This document shows, in pieces, positions 37,562 to 46,383 of a DNA stretch of 64,000 bases. The notes under the pieces were generated by a model that ran no database searches, was not told the origin of the DNA, and saw only the letters and a list, made by a program, of their open reading frames with translations. This stretch comes from Streptacidiphilus sp041262525 (lineage in GTDB: Bacteria; Actinomycetota; Actinomycetes; Streptomycetales; Streptomycetaceae): contig NZ_JBGCCK010000016.1 in the NCBI RefSeq assembly GCF_041262525.1, forward strand, positions 1 through 64,000. Direction: 5' to 3'. Both the position numbers and the translations under genes were made by a program. Every line of letters starts with the position of its first letter. Within the stretch, counting starts at the first letter, position 1.

Positions 37562-40479
37562 AGCAGAGGTGCTATCGGGGGCGTGCCCAGCGACTCCGAC
37601 GCGCGTTGGAGCGCGCTGGCCAGCAGGGCCAAGTCCGTGGGGCCGTTGCCCAACTCCCGGACGGGGCGCGAGGCCGGGGGTTCGCCGAGGGAGGACCAGT
37701 CCAGCGGGGTGACCGTCGGGCGCAGCGTCGCGGTACGCGGAATGCGGCCGGTGACGCGCGCCGTCTGGAGCGCGGCGACGCCGCCGTCGGGGTGGCGGAG
37801 CAGAGCGCGACCCGGCTGGTCGTCGGCCAGGGCCGCCGCGTCGTCCACGTGGATCAGCAGAGCCGAGGCGATCGGCGACTCGACCCGCAGCGCCACGCGC
37901 AACTGCGCGGACTCGTCCACCGCCGTGCCGGCCGTGCGCTCGGGTGCCGACGTGGTGACCGCGAGGCGGACGCCGAGGCGCGGGCCGCGCAGCGCCGCGT
38001 CCTCCAGGACATGAGCGAGCGGGGAACTCAGCAGTGCGTCCCAGTCGTCCACCGCGACGACCAGGTGCGGCAGCGGCTCGGGGTCGACGGCGAGCGCGCC
38101 CTGCGGGGGCTGCTGCGGGTAGTCGTCCGCCGGGCGGCGCGGCGGGGCGAGGCTGGCGAGGGCGCGTTCCGCGTGCCAGGCGGCGAAGGAGCGGCCCTGG
38201 AGCAGGACGGCGCGGCGGTCCAGCTCGGAGCTGAGCGCATGCGCGGCATCGCGCAGGGCCGGGCCGTCGGTGGTGGCCACATGGCCGACGACGTGCGGCA
38301 GTTCCACAGCGGGGGAGAGGCCGAGCGTCGGCTCCTGCGGCGGGCGGCCCTCGATCAGCAGCAGGCCGAGCCGGTCGGGGCGTTCGGCGACCGCGAGCGC
38401 GGCGAGCAGGGAGCGCAGCAGCTCCGTGCGGCCGGACCCGGGCGCGCCGCCGACCAGGAGATGGTCCGTCAGGTCGAGCGCGCAGCTGCCGTCGCGGCCG
38501 ACCCCGACGGTGGCGGATGGGACCTCGCCCGAGCTGAGCCTGAGCTCGGCCCAGCGGGCGGAGATCTTGGCCGGGGTGACCAGGTCGAGGCCGAGCAGGT
38601 CGAGCAGGCGGGCGGCCTCGGGGAGAGCGGACCTGCTGCCAGGACGCTTCGCCGTGTCCGGCTCCCGCAGCGGCGCGAGGGCCCGCGCGAGCCGCCCGGC
38701 CCAGGCTGCGCCGACCGCGTCGAGCGCGACCCCGGCGATCAACTCCCGCTCCGGCGCCGCCCGGTGCTGGCCGGCGGCGCGCGCGGCAGCGCTGCCGACG
38801 GCGGGACGCTCGATGTCGAGCAGCGTGCCCACCTCGCCGGTGATCGCCACGACGGCGCCGCAGGACTGCGGCAGCTGCTCCGGATGCTCGGCCAGCTGAA
38901 GGACGTGGATCCCGCGCGCGGCCCCGTGCGCGAGCAGCTCGGCGACGGCACTGCGTGCGGCCTCGCTGCCCGGATCGCCGTCGACGACCAGCACGGTCGC
39001 GCGGCCGCGCGGGCCGCCGTGACCGCTGCGCGGGGAAGGTGAGCCCTCGGTCGCGTGCACGAAGCCGCCAGGGCGGCCGGCCGCATCGTCGGAGAGCTCC
39101 GCGCCGGACAGCTCCGCGCCGCTGAGCCGCGGCGGTGGGCCGTCGGGGGCGTCCTCGCCCCAGCCGGGGGCCAGTTCGGCGAGGCGGGCCAGGGCCTGCG
39201 TCGCGTCGAAGGCGGTGAGCGCGCGACAGGGCTGGCCGTGGGTGGGGCGGAGGTGGGGGAGCCAGGGCAGCCAGGACCAGCTGTCCGTGCGGTCGTCGAG
39301 CGGGCGGGACGGATCGGCCGCGACGAGGACCAGTTCGAGCGTGGAGGGGGCGTGCAGGACCGCGAGCTGGGCGAGCAGCCCGCGGGTGAGCCCGGCGAGG
39401 CGGGCGCGTGGGCCTGCCAGACCCACGCTGCCGACCGTGCGCAGGTCGAGCGTGACGGGCGCGTGCGCGCGGGTGCCGAGGCGGACGACGAGGGTGTCCT
39501 CGTGGTCGGGGCCGCGCTCCCAGAGCCGGGGCCCCGGGCCGAGCGCGGTGAGCAGCAGCTCCGCCGGATCCGGCCAGCGGCCGGACTCGCGCGGCAGCGC
39601 CTGCGGCGGGACGACGGCCGAGGCGGGTTGCGCGCCGCGACGCAGGCCGAGCCGGAAGCCGCGCCCGTGCGTCAGCTGCGGCTCGGCGGGGTGCGTGGCG
39701 GCGGGGGACTGCGAGGCGGGAAGCGAGCCCGTGCCGGAGGCCGTGCGGCCGCTCGGCCGGGCCCAGCCGGACTCGTGCCCCGCCGCCCTGGTCGAGACCT
39801 GGACCGCGCCCTGGCCGTCCGGCACCAGCTCGGCGCGGCCCAGCTGTGCGGGGACCAGCCGCAGCGCGCTCTCGCCCAGCTCGATCAGCCCGCCGGGCGG
39901 GACCGGGCGCGGCTCCGCGCCGACGGGGGCGCCGTCCAGCGCCGTGCCGTTCGTCGAGCCCGCGTCGGCGACGCTGACCCGGCCGTCGGCGCCGACCTCC
40001 AGGGAGAGGTGGAAGCGGGAGACGTCGGGATCGTCCACCGGCACGTCCGCGTCAGCCGAGCGGCCGACCACGACCCGCCCCGGATGCAGCAGGTGGATGC
40101 CGCCCGCGTCGGGCCCGCCGACGACGTGCAGCGCGGCCGAGGAGCCGGCCGGCTCCGCCGCGTCGTCGGGATCGGGCTCGTCCAGGCGCAGCACGGCGCC
40201 GTCGACCAGCGGGGGATGCCCGAGCACCGCGCGCTCGTCGAGCCGGCGACCCTGGGCGAAGAGGTGGATGTGCGTCGCCGCGCGCCCCGTGCGTCCGCCG
40301 GGGCGCACCCCGACCGCGCTGGCGAGCGCCGCCGCGACCGCCCCAAGCGTTGTGCCGACGGGGGCGCTGACCAGCACGTCTGCGACGGGCGCGGCGGCAT
40401 GCGTCGTCGGCGACGTCGAGTACGTCGCAGACGCCGAGCCGCTTTCGCGCGGCCCAAGCACGGTCAGCCGGATCTGCAT
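37558..40479 (-). CDS. FHA-domain FtsK/SpoIIIE-like protein
   Basis: A 973-aa protein. Residues 1-105 have a ubiquitin-like look (VGTTLGAVAAALASAVG). An FHA phosphothreonine-binding domain spans about 117-205, with the conserved GRS (139-141), Ser154, His157 and STNGT (175-179). A Pro/Ala-rich linker follows, then an FtsK/SpoIIIE-like ATPase region with the P-loop GGAPGSGRTE (about 675-684) and a Walker B-like VVAVDDWDALL. The usual Lys of the P-loop is Arg, so ATP hydrolysis may be weak or lost. It resembles EccC-like proteins, but no ESX genes are nearby. ATG 40479 has GGAAGGGG upstream. The divergent gene is a Ser/Thr kinase, a plausible source of its ligand. Confidence 0.78.
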   Translation of the reverse strand: MQIRLTVLGPRESGSASATYSTSPTTHAAAPVADVLVSAPVGTTLGAVAAALASAVGVRPGGRTGRAATHIHLFAQGRRLDERAVLGHPPLVDGAVLRLDEPDPDDAAEPAGSSAALHVVGGPDAGGIHLLHPGRVVVGRSADADVPVDDPDVSRFHLSLEVGADGRVSVADAGSTNGTALDGAPVGAEPRPVPPGGLIELGESALRLVPAQLGRAELVPDGQGAVQVSTRAAGHESGWARPSGRTASGTGSLPASQSPAATHPAEPQLTHGRGFRLGLRRGAQPASAVVPPQALPRESGRWPDPAELLLTALGPGPRLWERGPDHEDTLVVRLGTRAHAPVTLDLRTVGSVGLAGPRARLAGLTRGLLAQLAVLHAPSTLELVLVAADPSRPLDDRTDSWSWLPWLPHLRPTHGQPCRALTAFDATQALARLAELAPGWGEDAPDGPPPRLSGAELSGAELSDDAAGRPGGFVHATEGSPSPRSGHGGPRGRATVLVVDGDPGSEAARSAVAELLAHGAARGIHVLQLAEHPEQLPQSCGAVVAITGEVGTLLDIERPAVGSAAARAAGQHRAAPERELIAGVALDAVGAAWAGRLARALAPLREPDTAKRPGSRSALPEAARLLDLLGLDLVTPAKISARWAELRLSSGEVPSATVGVGRDGSCALDLTDHLLVGGAPGSGRTELLRSLLAALAVAERPDRLGLLLIEGRPPQEPTLGLSPAVELPHVVGHVATTDGPALRDAAHALSSELDRRAVLLQGRSFAAWHAERALASLAPPRRPADDYPQQPPQGALAVDPEPLPHLVVAVDDWDALLSSPLAHVLEDAALRGPRLGVRLAVTTSAPERTAGTAVDESAQLRVALRVESPIASALLIHVDDAAALADDQPGRALLRHPDGGVAALQTARVTGRIPRTATLRPTVTPLDWSSLGEPPASRPVRELGNGPTDLALLASALQRASESLGTPPIAPLL

Positions 40480-40770
40480 GCGCCCTGCCCCTTCCCGCCC
40501 CGCACGCGATGGTGGTCGCCACGGTGTCGCATGCATCCTCCCATCCGCCACCGACAGTTCGCGCACGGCACCCAATCGGATGATCTTCGGAACGTATCGG
40601 GTGCGGTGACACGTCTGCATCAGTGGAGGGGCGAGTGTCCGGTGAGTGTCGCGTGCACGGCACGCCGATCGGATCGAACGCCGTTAGAGTTGCCGAAAAC
40701 GCGAGCAGCAGCCCCGGCGGGGCCGGGGGGACCGGCCACCTACGGCGCGAGGCACGACGAGGAGCGCACG

Positions 40771-42663
40771 GTGCGGCCGGTTGGCAGTAAGTACCTGCTG
40801 GAGGAGCCGCTGGGACGCGGCGCCACCGGGACGGTGTGGCGTGCCCGGATCCGCGACGACGAGTCGGGGTTCGTCGCGATCAAGGTGCTCAAGGAGGAGC
40901 TCGCCACCGATCCCGACGTGGTGATGCGCTTCCTGCGCGAGCGCGCGGTGCTGGTGCGGCTGGTGCACCCGAACATCGTCCGGGTCCGCGACCTGGTGGT
41001 CGAGGGCGAGCTGCTGGCCCTGGTGATGGACCTGGTCGACGGCCCCGACCTGCACAAGTACCTGCGCGCCAACGGCCCGCTGACGCCGGTGGCGGGCGCG
41101 CTGCTGATGGCGCAGATCGCCGACGCACTCGCGGCCAGCCACGCGGACGGGGTCGTCCACCGCGACCTGAAGCCCGCCAACGTGCTGCTGGCGACGGTGG
41201 ACGGGCCCGGCGGCCCGTCGATGCACCCGCTGCTCACCGACTTCGGCATCGCCCGGCTGGCCGACTCCCCGGGCATCACCCGGACCGCCGAGTTCGTCGG
41301 CACCCCGGCGTACGTCGCGCCCGAATCGGCGGAGGGCCGCCCGCAGACGGCGGCGGTCGACGTCTACGGCGCGGGCATCATGCTCTACGAACTGCTGACC
41401 GGCCGGCCGCCGTTCTCGGGCGACGGACCGATCCAGATCCTGCAGGCGCACCTGTCGCAGCACCCGGAGCGGCCGCGGATGCTGCCGGAGCCGCTGTGGG
41501 CCGTGATCGAGCGCTGCCTGGAGAAGGAGCCGACGCGCCGCCTGACCGCGGTCGCGCTGGCCACGGCGCTGCGTACGGTCGCGGCGGGGATCGGGGTGCA
41601 TTCCACGGTCGCCCAGATCGAGGCCGCGAACGCGGTCGGGGTGCTGCTCGCGCCGCCTGCCTACCAGCCCGGGTTCCCCTCCAGCGAGGACCCGACTCTG
41701 CCGCACGGCGTCGCGACCGGCGGCGGTCCGCTCGTCCCCGGCCCGGCGGACCCGACCCAGGTGCTCCCGCAGGGCGCGACGGCGGCGGCCGCGTACGGTG
41801 CGGCCGACGCGACCCAGGTGCTGCCGCCCAACGCCTTCGCCTCCTCCGGCGCGGGTGATCCGACGAGCGTCCTGCCGCAGGCACCCGGCGCGGACGCAGC
41901 CGGTGCCTTCGGCATGAGCGGGCAGTCCGGATACGCGTCCCGGGCGGCCGACCCGACGGCTGTGCTGCCGCAGGGGGCGAGCCCGGCGGAGCGGACGCGG
42001 GTGATGCCGGCGAGCACGCAGCAGGCACCGGCCGAGCCGCAGGGGCCGCAGGGGCCGCACCCGTGGGAGTCGCAGTTGCGGGCCGCGCGCTCGCGCAACG
42101 AGCAGACGCAGCTGGGGCCGGTCGGCGGCTACGCCGTCGACGACCTCTTCGCGGCCCCGCCGAACGTCGCGCCGCCCGCCTACCAGCAGCAGCCGCAACA
42201 GTCGTCCCAGTCGGCCCAGGCTTCCGCGCCGCAGGGCGCTTCGCGGGCGTACCGCGAGCCGGAGGCGCAGCGCCGGCCCCAGGTCGCGCCGCGTCCGTAC
42301 CAGGCCGAGCCCGAGCCTGCCCCGCGCGCCGCCGCGCCCACGCGCCGTCCTGAGCCGCCGCGCCCCGCCCCGGAGCGCGAGCGTGAACGCGAGCGGGACT
42401 ACGACCGTGCGCCGGAGCGTTCCCGCGAGCGCGCTCCGCGCAGGCGGCGGCGCATGCGCATCCCCGGTATGGGCTGCCTCAAGGTGCTGGTCTTCCTGGT
42501 CATCGTCGGGTTCCTGGTCTGGCAGTTCTCGCCGCTGCACGGCTGGATCGACCACATCGTCAACGTCGTCCACGGCTGGTGGAACCAGGTCGTCGACTGG
42601 TACCACCAGATCACCAGCACGGCGAACAAGGTCAAGCACGCCATCCCTCCGAGTGGTAACTGA
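40771..42663 (+). CDS. pkaA: membrane Ser/Thr protein kinase, PkaA position
   Basis: A 630-aa Hanks-type kinase. Residues 1-270 are the catalytic domain, with the glycine loop LGRGATGTVW, AIKVLKEEL, HRDLKPANVLL, DFGIARL and GTPAYVAPE. A proline-rich linker (about 300-560) carries repeated D-P-T-x-V-L-P units starting at residues 327, 346, 363 and 394, with related DPTLPHG at 307. One TM helix lies at about 567-587, followed by a short extracellular tail. Order and position match pkaA of S. coelicolor, upstream of pkaB and prfB; the symbol rests on that. GTG 40771 has GAGGAG 6 nt upstream. Confidence 0.87.
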   Translation: MRPVGSKYLLEEPLGRGATGTVWRARIRDDESGFVAIKVLKEELATDPDVVMRFLRERAVLVRLVHPNIVRVRDLVVEGELLALVMDLVDGPDLHKYLRANGPLTPVAGALLMAQIADALAASHADGVVHRDLKPANVLLATVDGPGGPSMHPLLTDFGIARLADSPGITRTAEFVGTPAYVAPESAEGRPQTAAVDVYGAGIMLYELLTGRPPFSGDGPIQILQAHLSQHPERPRMLPEPLWAVIERCLEKEPTRRLTAVALATALRTVAAGIGVHSTVAQIEAANAVGVLLAPPAYQPGFPSSEDPTLPHGVATGGGPLVPGPADPTQVLPQGATAAAAYGAADATQVLPPNAFASSGAGDPTSVLPQAPGADAAGAFGMSGQSGYASRAADPTAVLPQGASPAERTRVMPASTQQAPAEPQGPQGPHPWESQLRAARSRNEQTQLGPVGGYAVDDLFAAPPNVAPPAYQQQPQQSSQSAQASAPQGASRAYREPEAQRRPQVAPRPYQAEPEPAPRAAAPTRRPEPPRPAPERERERERDYDRAPERSRERAPRRRRRMRIPGMGCLKVLVFLVIVGFLVWQFSPLHGWIDHIVNVVHGWWNQVVDWYHQITSTANKVKHAIPPSGN

Positions 42664-42804
42664 CGGGGCCGGGCTACAGGATTGACGATTTGTCGACACC
42701 TGGCGGCCCGTCCGCCCCCCGCTGTCCCCCAAACGGCTCCAAGCCGCGTACTTTGGTCGCTGACGCATGAGCCTTATCAGCCCCACATCGCGCACGGAGC
42801 AGCC

Positions 42805-44994
42805 TTGGCACGCAAGATCGGTAGCCGGTACACCGCGCATACGGTGATCGGCCGTGGCTCGGCTGGCACGGTCTGGCTGGGAGAGGGCCCGGAGGGGCCC
42901 GTAGCGATCAAGATCCTGCGCGAGGACCTCGCCTCCGACCAGGTGCTGGTCGGCCGCTTCGTGCAGGAGCGCACCGCGCTCACCAGCCTCGACCACCCGC
43001 GCGTCGTCGGGATCCACGACCTCGTCGTCGACGGCGACGACCTCGCGCTCGTCATGGAACTGGTCCACGGGACCGACCTGCGTTCGCGCCTCGACCGCGA
43101 GGGACCGTTCACCCCGCAGGCCGCCGTCTCCGTCGCGGCCGACGTCGCCGAGGGGCTCGCCGCCGCGCACGCCGCGGGCATCGTCCACCGGGACGTCAAA
43201 CCCGAGAACATCCTGCTCGACCAGGCATCCAGCCCCGGCCCCGGCGGCGCGCCGCGGGCCAAACTCTCCGACTTCGGCATCGCCCGCCTGGTCGACGCGC
43301 CCCGCCGGACCCGGGCCACCCGGATCATCGGCACCCCGGACTACCTCGCCCCCGAGATCATCGAGGGCCTGGAGCCGCGCGCCGCCGTCGACATCTACGC
43401 CCTCGCGACCGTCCTGTACGAACTGCTCGCCGGATTCACGCCCTTCGGCGGCGGCCACACCGGCGCGGTGCTGCGTCGCCACGTCACCGAGACCGTGCCG
43501 CCGCTGCCCGGCCTGCCGGAGCCGCTGTGGAAGGTGCTGGCCCAGTGCCTCGCCAAGGCTCCCGCCTCGCGGCTGCGCGCCGCCGAGCTCGCGGCGAGCC
43601 TGCGCGACCTACTGCCGGGTCTCGCGGGCCTGCCCGCGCTGCACATCGCGCACCCGGATGCCCCCGAGGTCACCCCGCTCCCCGGCTACGACCCGGCCGA
43701 CCAGCTCGACGACGACGAGGACGAGCCCGCCGTGAGCCGCGCACGTCGCCGCCGTGGCGCTGCCGTCCCACTGGTGCCCGGCAGCCTCCCGGACTCCAGC
43801 AGGGAGACCCACACCAACCTGCGTCGCCCCCGCCCCGAGGAGCTGGCGGGCCTGGCCGAGGCATCCCGCGCGCAGCGGGCGGCGGCGGCCGGGTCGGCCC
43901 GTCGGCCCGCCGGGGCCCAGCGCAGCGGCGCGGGCGGAGCGGCGGTGCGGCGTCGACGGCGGATCTTCGCGGGCGCGGCGGCGGTCGTCCTCGCGCTCAC
44001 CGCCTTCGGCGGCTACGCCGCGCTGTCCGGCTCGACCGGCACCGACCGCCACGGCAATCCGGGCGACGCGGCGACGCCGAGCGCGCACCCGAGCCACAGC
44101 GCGGGCCTCCCCAAGGCGCCGGTCTCCGGCGCCTCCGACGCCGCCGCGCCCGGCAGCGCCCCGCGGCTGCCGGCCTGGTCCGGCTGGGCCGACGCGCCCG
44201 CGCCGCCCGCGCCGCTGGTCAGCGGGGTCCGGGCGCTCCGCGTCGGCGGTACGGCCTACGTCTTCGGCACGGACGCGACCGGCGCGGTCCGCTACGTCAC
44301 GCGCAGCGGTTCCGGCTTCGGCCCCTGGGGCAAGCTGACCGGCATACACGTCAGCGGCGAACCCGCGCCGGTCACGCTGCCCGGCGGAGCGTTGCGCCTC
44401 TTCGCCCGTGGCACCGACGGCCTGATCTACCAGCGCGAGCTCACCGGCGGCAGCAACTGGACGCCGTGGAGCCAGCTCGACGGGCGCACGCACATCGACG
44501 CCTCCCCGGCCGCCGTCGCCTCCGGCGCGCGGATCGACCTGGTGGCCAGGATCGGAAGCGAGCTGGCGACGACCTCGTACGTCGGCGGCGCGTGGACGGC
44601 CTGGGCCGCGATCTCCACCGTCGGCCAGCTCGCGGGCCCGCCGGTGCTGATCTCCGAGAACGACGGCACGGCCGACGCCTTCGTGGCGGCCCCCTCCGGC
44701 GAGATCCAGCACACCCACCTCGCCGACGGCCTTTGGCACTTCTCCCGGCCGGTCGCCGGTGTGAACACGACCGGCCGCCCCGAGGCGGTGCAGGCCGCCT
44801 CCGGCGCGGTCTACGTGTTCTCCTCGGGCGGCGACTACGCGGCCGCGAGCGCGTCGGGGGCGAACTGGGCGCACGGCACACTCCCCGCAGCGCCGTCCTC
44901 CTCCTACGCGCCGGCCGCCTACGCGGACCCCGGCGGGATCACGCTGTTCCGGGTCACCCTGGGCGGCGGCCTGCAGTTCACGCACGGGCGCTGA
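42805..44994 (+). CDS. pkaB: membrane Ser/Thr kinase with beta-propeller ectodomain, PkaB-like
   Basis: A 729-aa kinase. The N-terminal domain has IGRGSAGTVW, AIKILRED, HRDVKPENILL (about residues 128-138), DFGIARL and GTPDYLAPE. The sequence follows Streptomyces PkaB closely through about residue 290. A charged linker leads to a TM helix at about 386-408. The outside part (about 450-729) has repeated blades with Trp motifs (GFGPWGKLTG, NWTPWSQLDG, AWTAWAAIST, LWHFSRPVAG). These resemble a PLL-type lectin beta-propeller and may sense a glycan. TTG 42805 is chosen from GGAG 5 nt upstream and from the family start ARKIGSRYTAH. Confidence 0.86.
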   Translation: MARKIGSRYTAHTVIGRGSAGTVWLGEGPEGPVAIKILREDLASDQVLVGRFVQERTALTSLDHPRVVGIHDLVVDGDDLALVMELVHGTDLRSRLDREGPFTPQAAVSVAADVAEGLAAAHAAGIVHRDVKPENILLDQASSPGPGGAPRAKLSDFGIARLVDAPRRTRATRIIGTPDYLAPEIIEGLEPRAAVDIYALATVLYELLAGFTPFGGGHTGAVLRRHVTETVPPLPGLPEPLWKVLAQCLAKAPASRLRAAELAASLRDLLPGLAGLPALHIAHPDAPEVTPLPGYDPADQLDDDEDEPAVSRARRRRGAAVPLVPGSLPDSSRETHTNLRRPRPEELAGLAEASRAQRAAAAGSARRPAGAQRSGAGGAAVRRRRRIFAGAAAVVLALTAFGGYAALSGSTGTDRHGNPGDAATPSAHPSHSAGLPKAPVSGASDAAAPGSAPRLPAWSGWADAPAPPAPLVSGVRALRVGGTAYVFGTDATGAVRYVTRSGSGFGPWGKLTGIHVSGEPAPVTLPGGALRLFARGTDGLIYQRELTGGSNWTPWSQLDGRTHIDASPAAVASGARIDLVARIGSELATTSYVGGAWTAWAAISTVGQLAGPPVLISENDGTADAFVAAPSGEIQHTHLADGLWHFSRPVAGVNTTGRPEAVQAASGAVYVFSSGGDYAAASASGANWAHGTLPAAPSSSYAPAAYADPGGITLFRVTLGGGLQFTHGR

Positions 44995-44998
44995 CACG

Positions 44999-45021
44999 GA
45001 GCGGCAATCTGTTTGCCGCTC
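44999..45021 (+). terminator. hairpin between pkaB and prfB
   Basis: A 9-bp perfect stem GAGCGGCAA (44999-45007) / TTGCCGCTC (45013-45021) with a 5-nt loop lies 4 bases after the pkaB stop and 17 before prfB. A short terminator or attenuator is likely. Confidence 0.65.
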
Positions 45022-45038
45022 TGCATTACGCTTGGCAC

Positions 45039-46148
45039 GTGGCAGCCATTGATCCTTCCGAAGAACTCAAGTCCCTCGAATCGACCATGCAGTCGATCGA
45101 GGCAGTCGTCGACCTGGACAAGCTCCGGGCCGACATCGCGGTCTTCGAGGAGCAGGCCGCCGCACCGGACCTGTGGGACGACGTCGACCACGCCCAGAAG
45201 ATCACCTCGAAGCTCTCCTACCTCCAGGGCGAGCTGCGCAAGATCCAGAACCTGCGCAGCAGGATCGAGGACCTCGAGATCCTCTTCGAGCTCGCCGAGG
45301 CCGAGGGCGACGCGGACGCGCGCGGCGAGGCCGAGACCGAGCTGAACTCGGTGCGGAAGTCCGTCCAGGAGATGGAGGTCCGCACGCTTCTCTCCGGCGA
45401 GTACGACTCCCGCGAGGCTCTGGTCAACATCCGCGCCGAGGCGGGCGGCATCGACGCCGCGGACTTCGCCGAGCAGCTGATGCGCATGTACCTGCGCTGG
45501 GCCGAGCGCCACGGCTACCCGACCGAGGTCTACGACACCTCCTACGCGGAGGAGGCGGGCATCAAGTCCGCGACCTTCTCCGTCAAGGCCCCCTATGCCT
45601 ACGGCACCCTCTCCGTCGAGCAGGGCACGCACCGCCTGGTGCGCATCTCGCCCTTCGACAACCAGGGCCGTCGCCAGACCTCCTTCGCGGGTGTCGAGGT
45701 CCTGCCGGTCGTCGAGTCCAGCGACCACGTGGACATCGACGAGAAGGAGCTGCGCGTCGACGTCTACCGCTCCTCGGGGCCGGGCGGCCAGGGCGTCAAC
45801 ACGACCGACTCGGCCGTGCGCATCACGCACCTGCCGACCGGCATCGTCGTCTCCTGCCAGAACGAGCGCTCGCAGATCCAGAACAAGGCCTCGGCGATGA
45901 ACGTCCTCCAGGCCAAGCTGCTGGAGCGGCGCCGCCAGGAGGAGCGCGCCGCGATGGACGCGCTCAAGGACGGCGGCAGCTCCTGGGGCAACCAGATGCG
46001 CTCCTACGTGCTGCACCCGTACCAGATGGTCAAGGACCTGCGCACCGAGTACGAGGTGGGCAACCCGCAGGCGGTGCTGGACGGGGATCTGGACGGATTC
46101 ATCGAGGCCGGCATCCGGTGGCGCAAGGAGCAGGAGAAGGCGGCGTAG
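45039..46148 (+). CDS. prfB: peptide chain release factor 2
   Basis: Recognises UGA and UAA and triggers peptide release. The 369-aa product has the tripeptide anticodon SPF (RISPFDNQGRR), the catalytic GGQ (SSGPGGQGVNTT) and a helical N-terminal domain. The reading frame is continuous, so there is none of the in-frame UGA or programmed frameshift known from E. coli prfB. GTG 45039 has no ribosome-binding site. The start falls close after a -10-like TACGCT, so a leaderless message is possible. Its last 48 bases are repeated just downstream (46178-46225). Confidence 0.96.
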   Translation: MAAIDPSEELKSLESTMQSIEAVVDLDKLRADIAVFEEQAAAPDLWDDVDHAQKITSKLSYLQGELRKIQNLRSRIEDLEILFELAEAEGDADARGEAETELNSVRKSVQEMEVRTLLSGEYDSREALVNIRAEAGGIDAADFAEQLMRMYLRWAERHGYPTEVYDTSYAEEAGIKSATFSVKAPYAYGTLSVEQGTHRLVRISPFDNQGRRQTSFAGVEVLPVVESSDHVDIDEKELRVDVYRSSGPGGQGVNTTDSAVRITHLPTGIVVSCQNERSQIQNKASAMNVLQAKLLERRRQEERAAMDALKDGGSSWGNQMRSYVLHPYQMVKDLRTEYEVGNPQAVLDGDLDGFIEAGIRWRKEQEKAA

Positions 46149-46225
46149 ATGCCGGCCGAGATGAACAATCGGCGCAGCATCGAGGCTGGCATCCGGTGGC
46201 GCAAGGAGCAGGAGAAGGCGGCGTA
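46100..46225 (+). repeat. 48-bp direct repeat at the 3' end of prfB
   Basis: Bases 46100-46147 (the last codons of prfB) recur at 46178-46225 with one mismatch (GCC to GCT at 46186). The offset is 78 bp, an exact number of codons, so after the prfB stop the same frame runs on through ATG 46149 to a second stop at 46224-46226. Such a 3'-end duplication looks like a tandem-duplication scar or the remnant of an attachment-site pair. Confidence 0.9.
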
Positions 46226-46226
46226 A
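46149..46226 (+). CDS. 25-codon vestigial ORF repeating the RF2 C-terminus
   Basis: ATG 46149 directly follows the prfB stop and encodes 25 residues, of which the last 16 (SIEAGIRWRKEQEKAA in part) repeat the end of release factor 2. No ribosome-binding site is seen. It is probably not functional. It could act only if the prfB TAG were read through, which would lengthen RF2 by 26 residues. Confidence 0.3.
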   Translation: MPAEMNNRRSIEAGIRWRKEQEKAA

Positions 46227-46274
46227 GCGCCAGGCTCTTGCAGTAGCTTCACGTCTCCTTCACGGAGTCAGCCG

Positions 46275-46307
46275 GGGCCCGGCGGTCGGAAGTTGACCGC
46301 CGGGCCC
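46275..46307 (+). terminator. terminator after prfB
   Basis: A 13-bp GC-rich stem (46275-46287 with 46295-46307) with the 7-nt loop GGAAGTT. Confidence 0.88.
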
Positions 46308-46383
46308 TCGTCGCACCATGCTGTCGCCCGGTATCAGCCTTAAGAGAGTCTTTTGCGGGGCAGGGCGGACGGAAGGGGCAGGC

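Noticed and set aside
41689..42430. CRISPR-like or satellite DNA in the pkaA linker
   Set aside because: The repetition is at the protein level (D-P-T-x-V-L-P and Pro/Gln/Arg runs) with varied spacing and varied DNA. No spacer structure is present, and I saw no CRISPR array elsewhere.
45039..46148. Programmed +1 frameshift in prfB
   Set aside because: The frame is continuous from GTG 45039 to the stop, with no internal TGA near codon 25, so no frameshift is needed.
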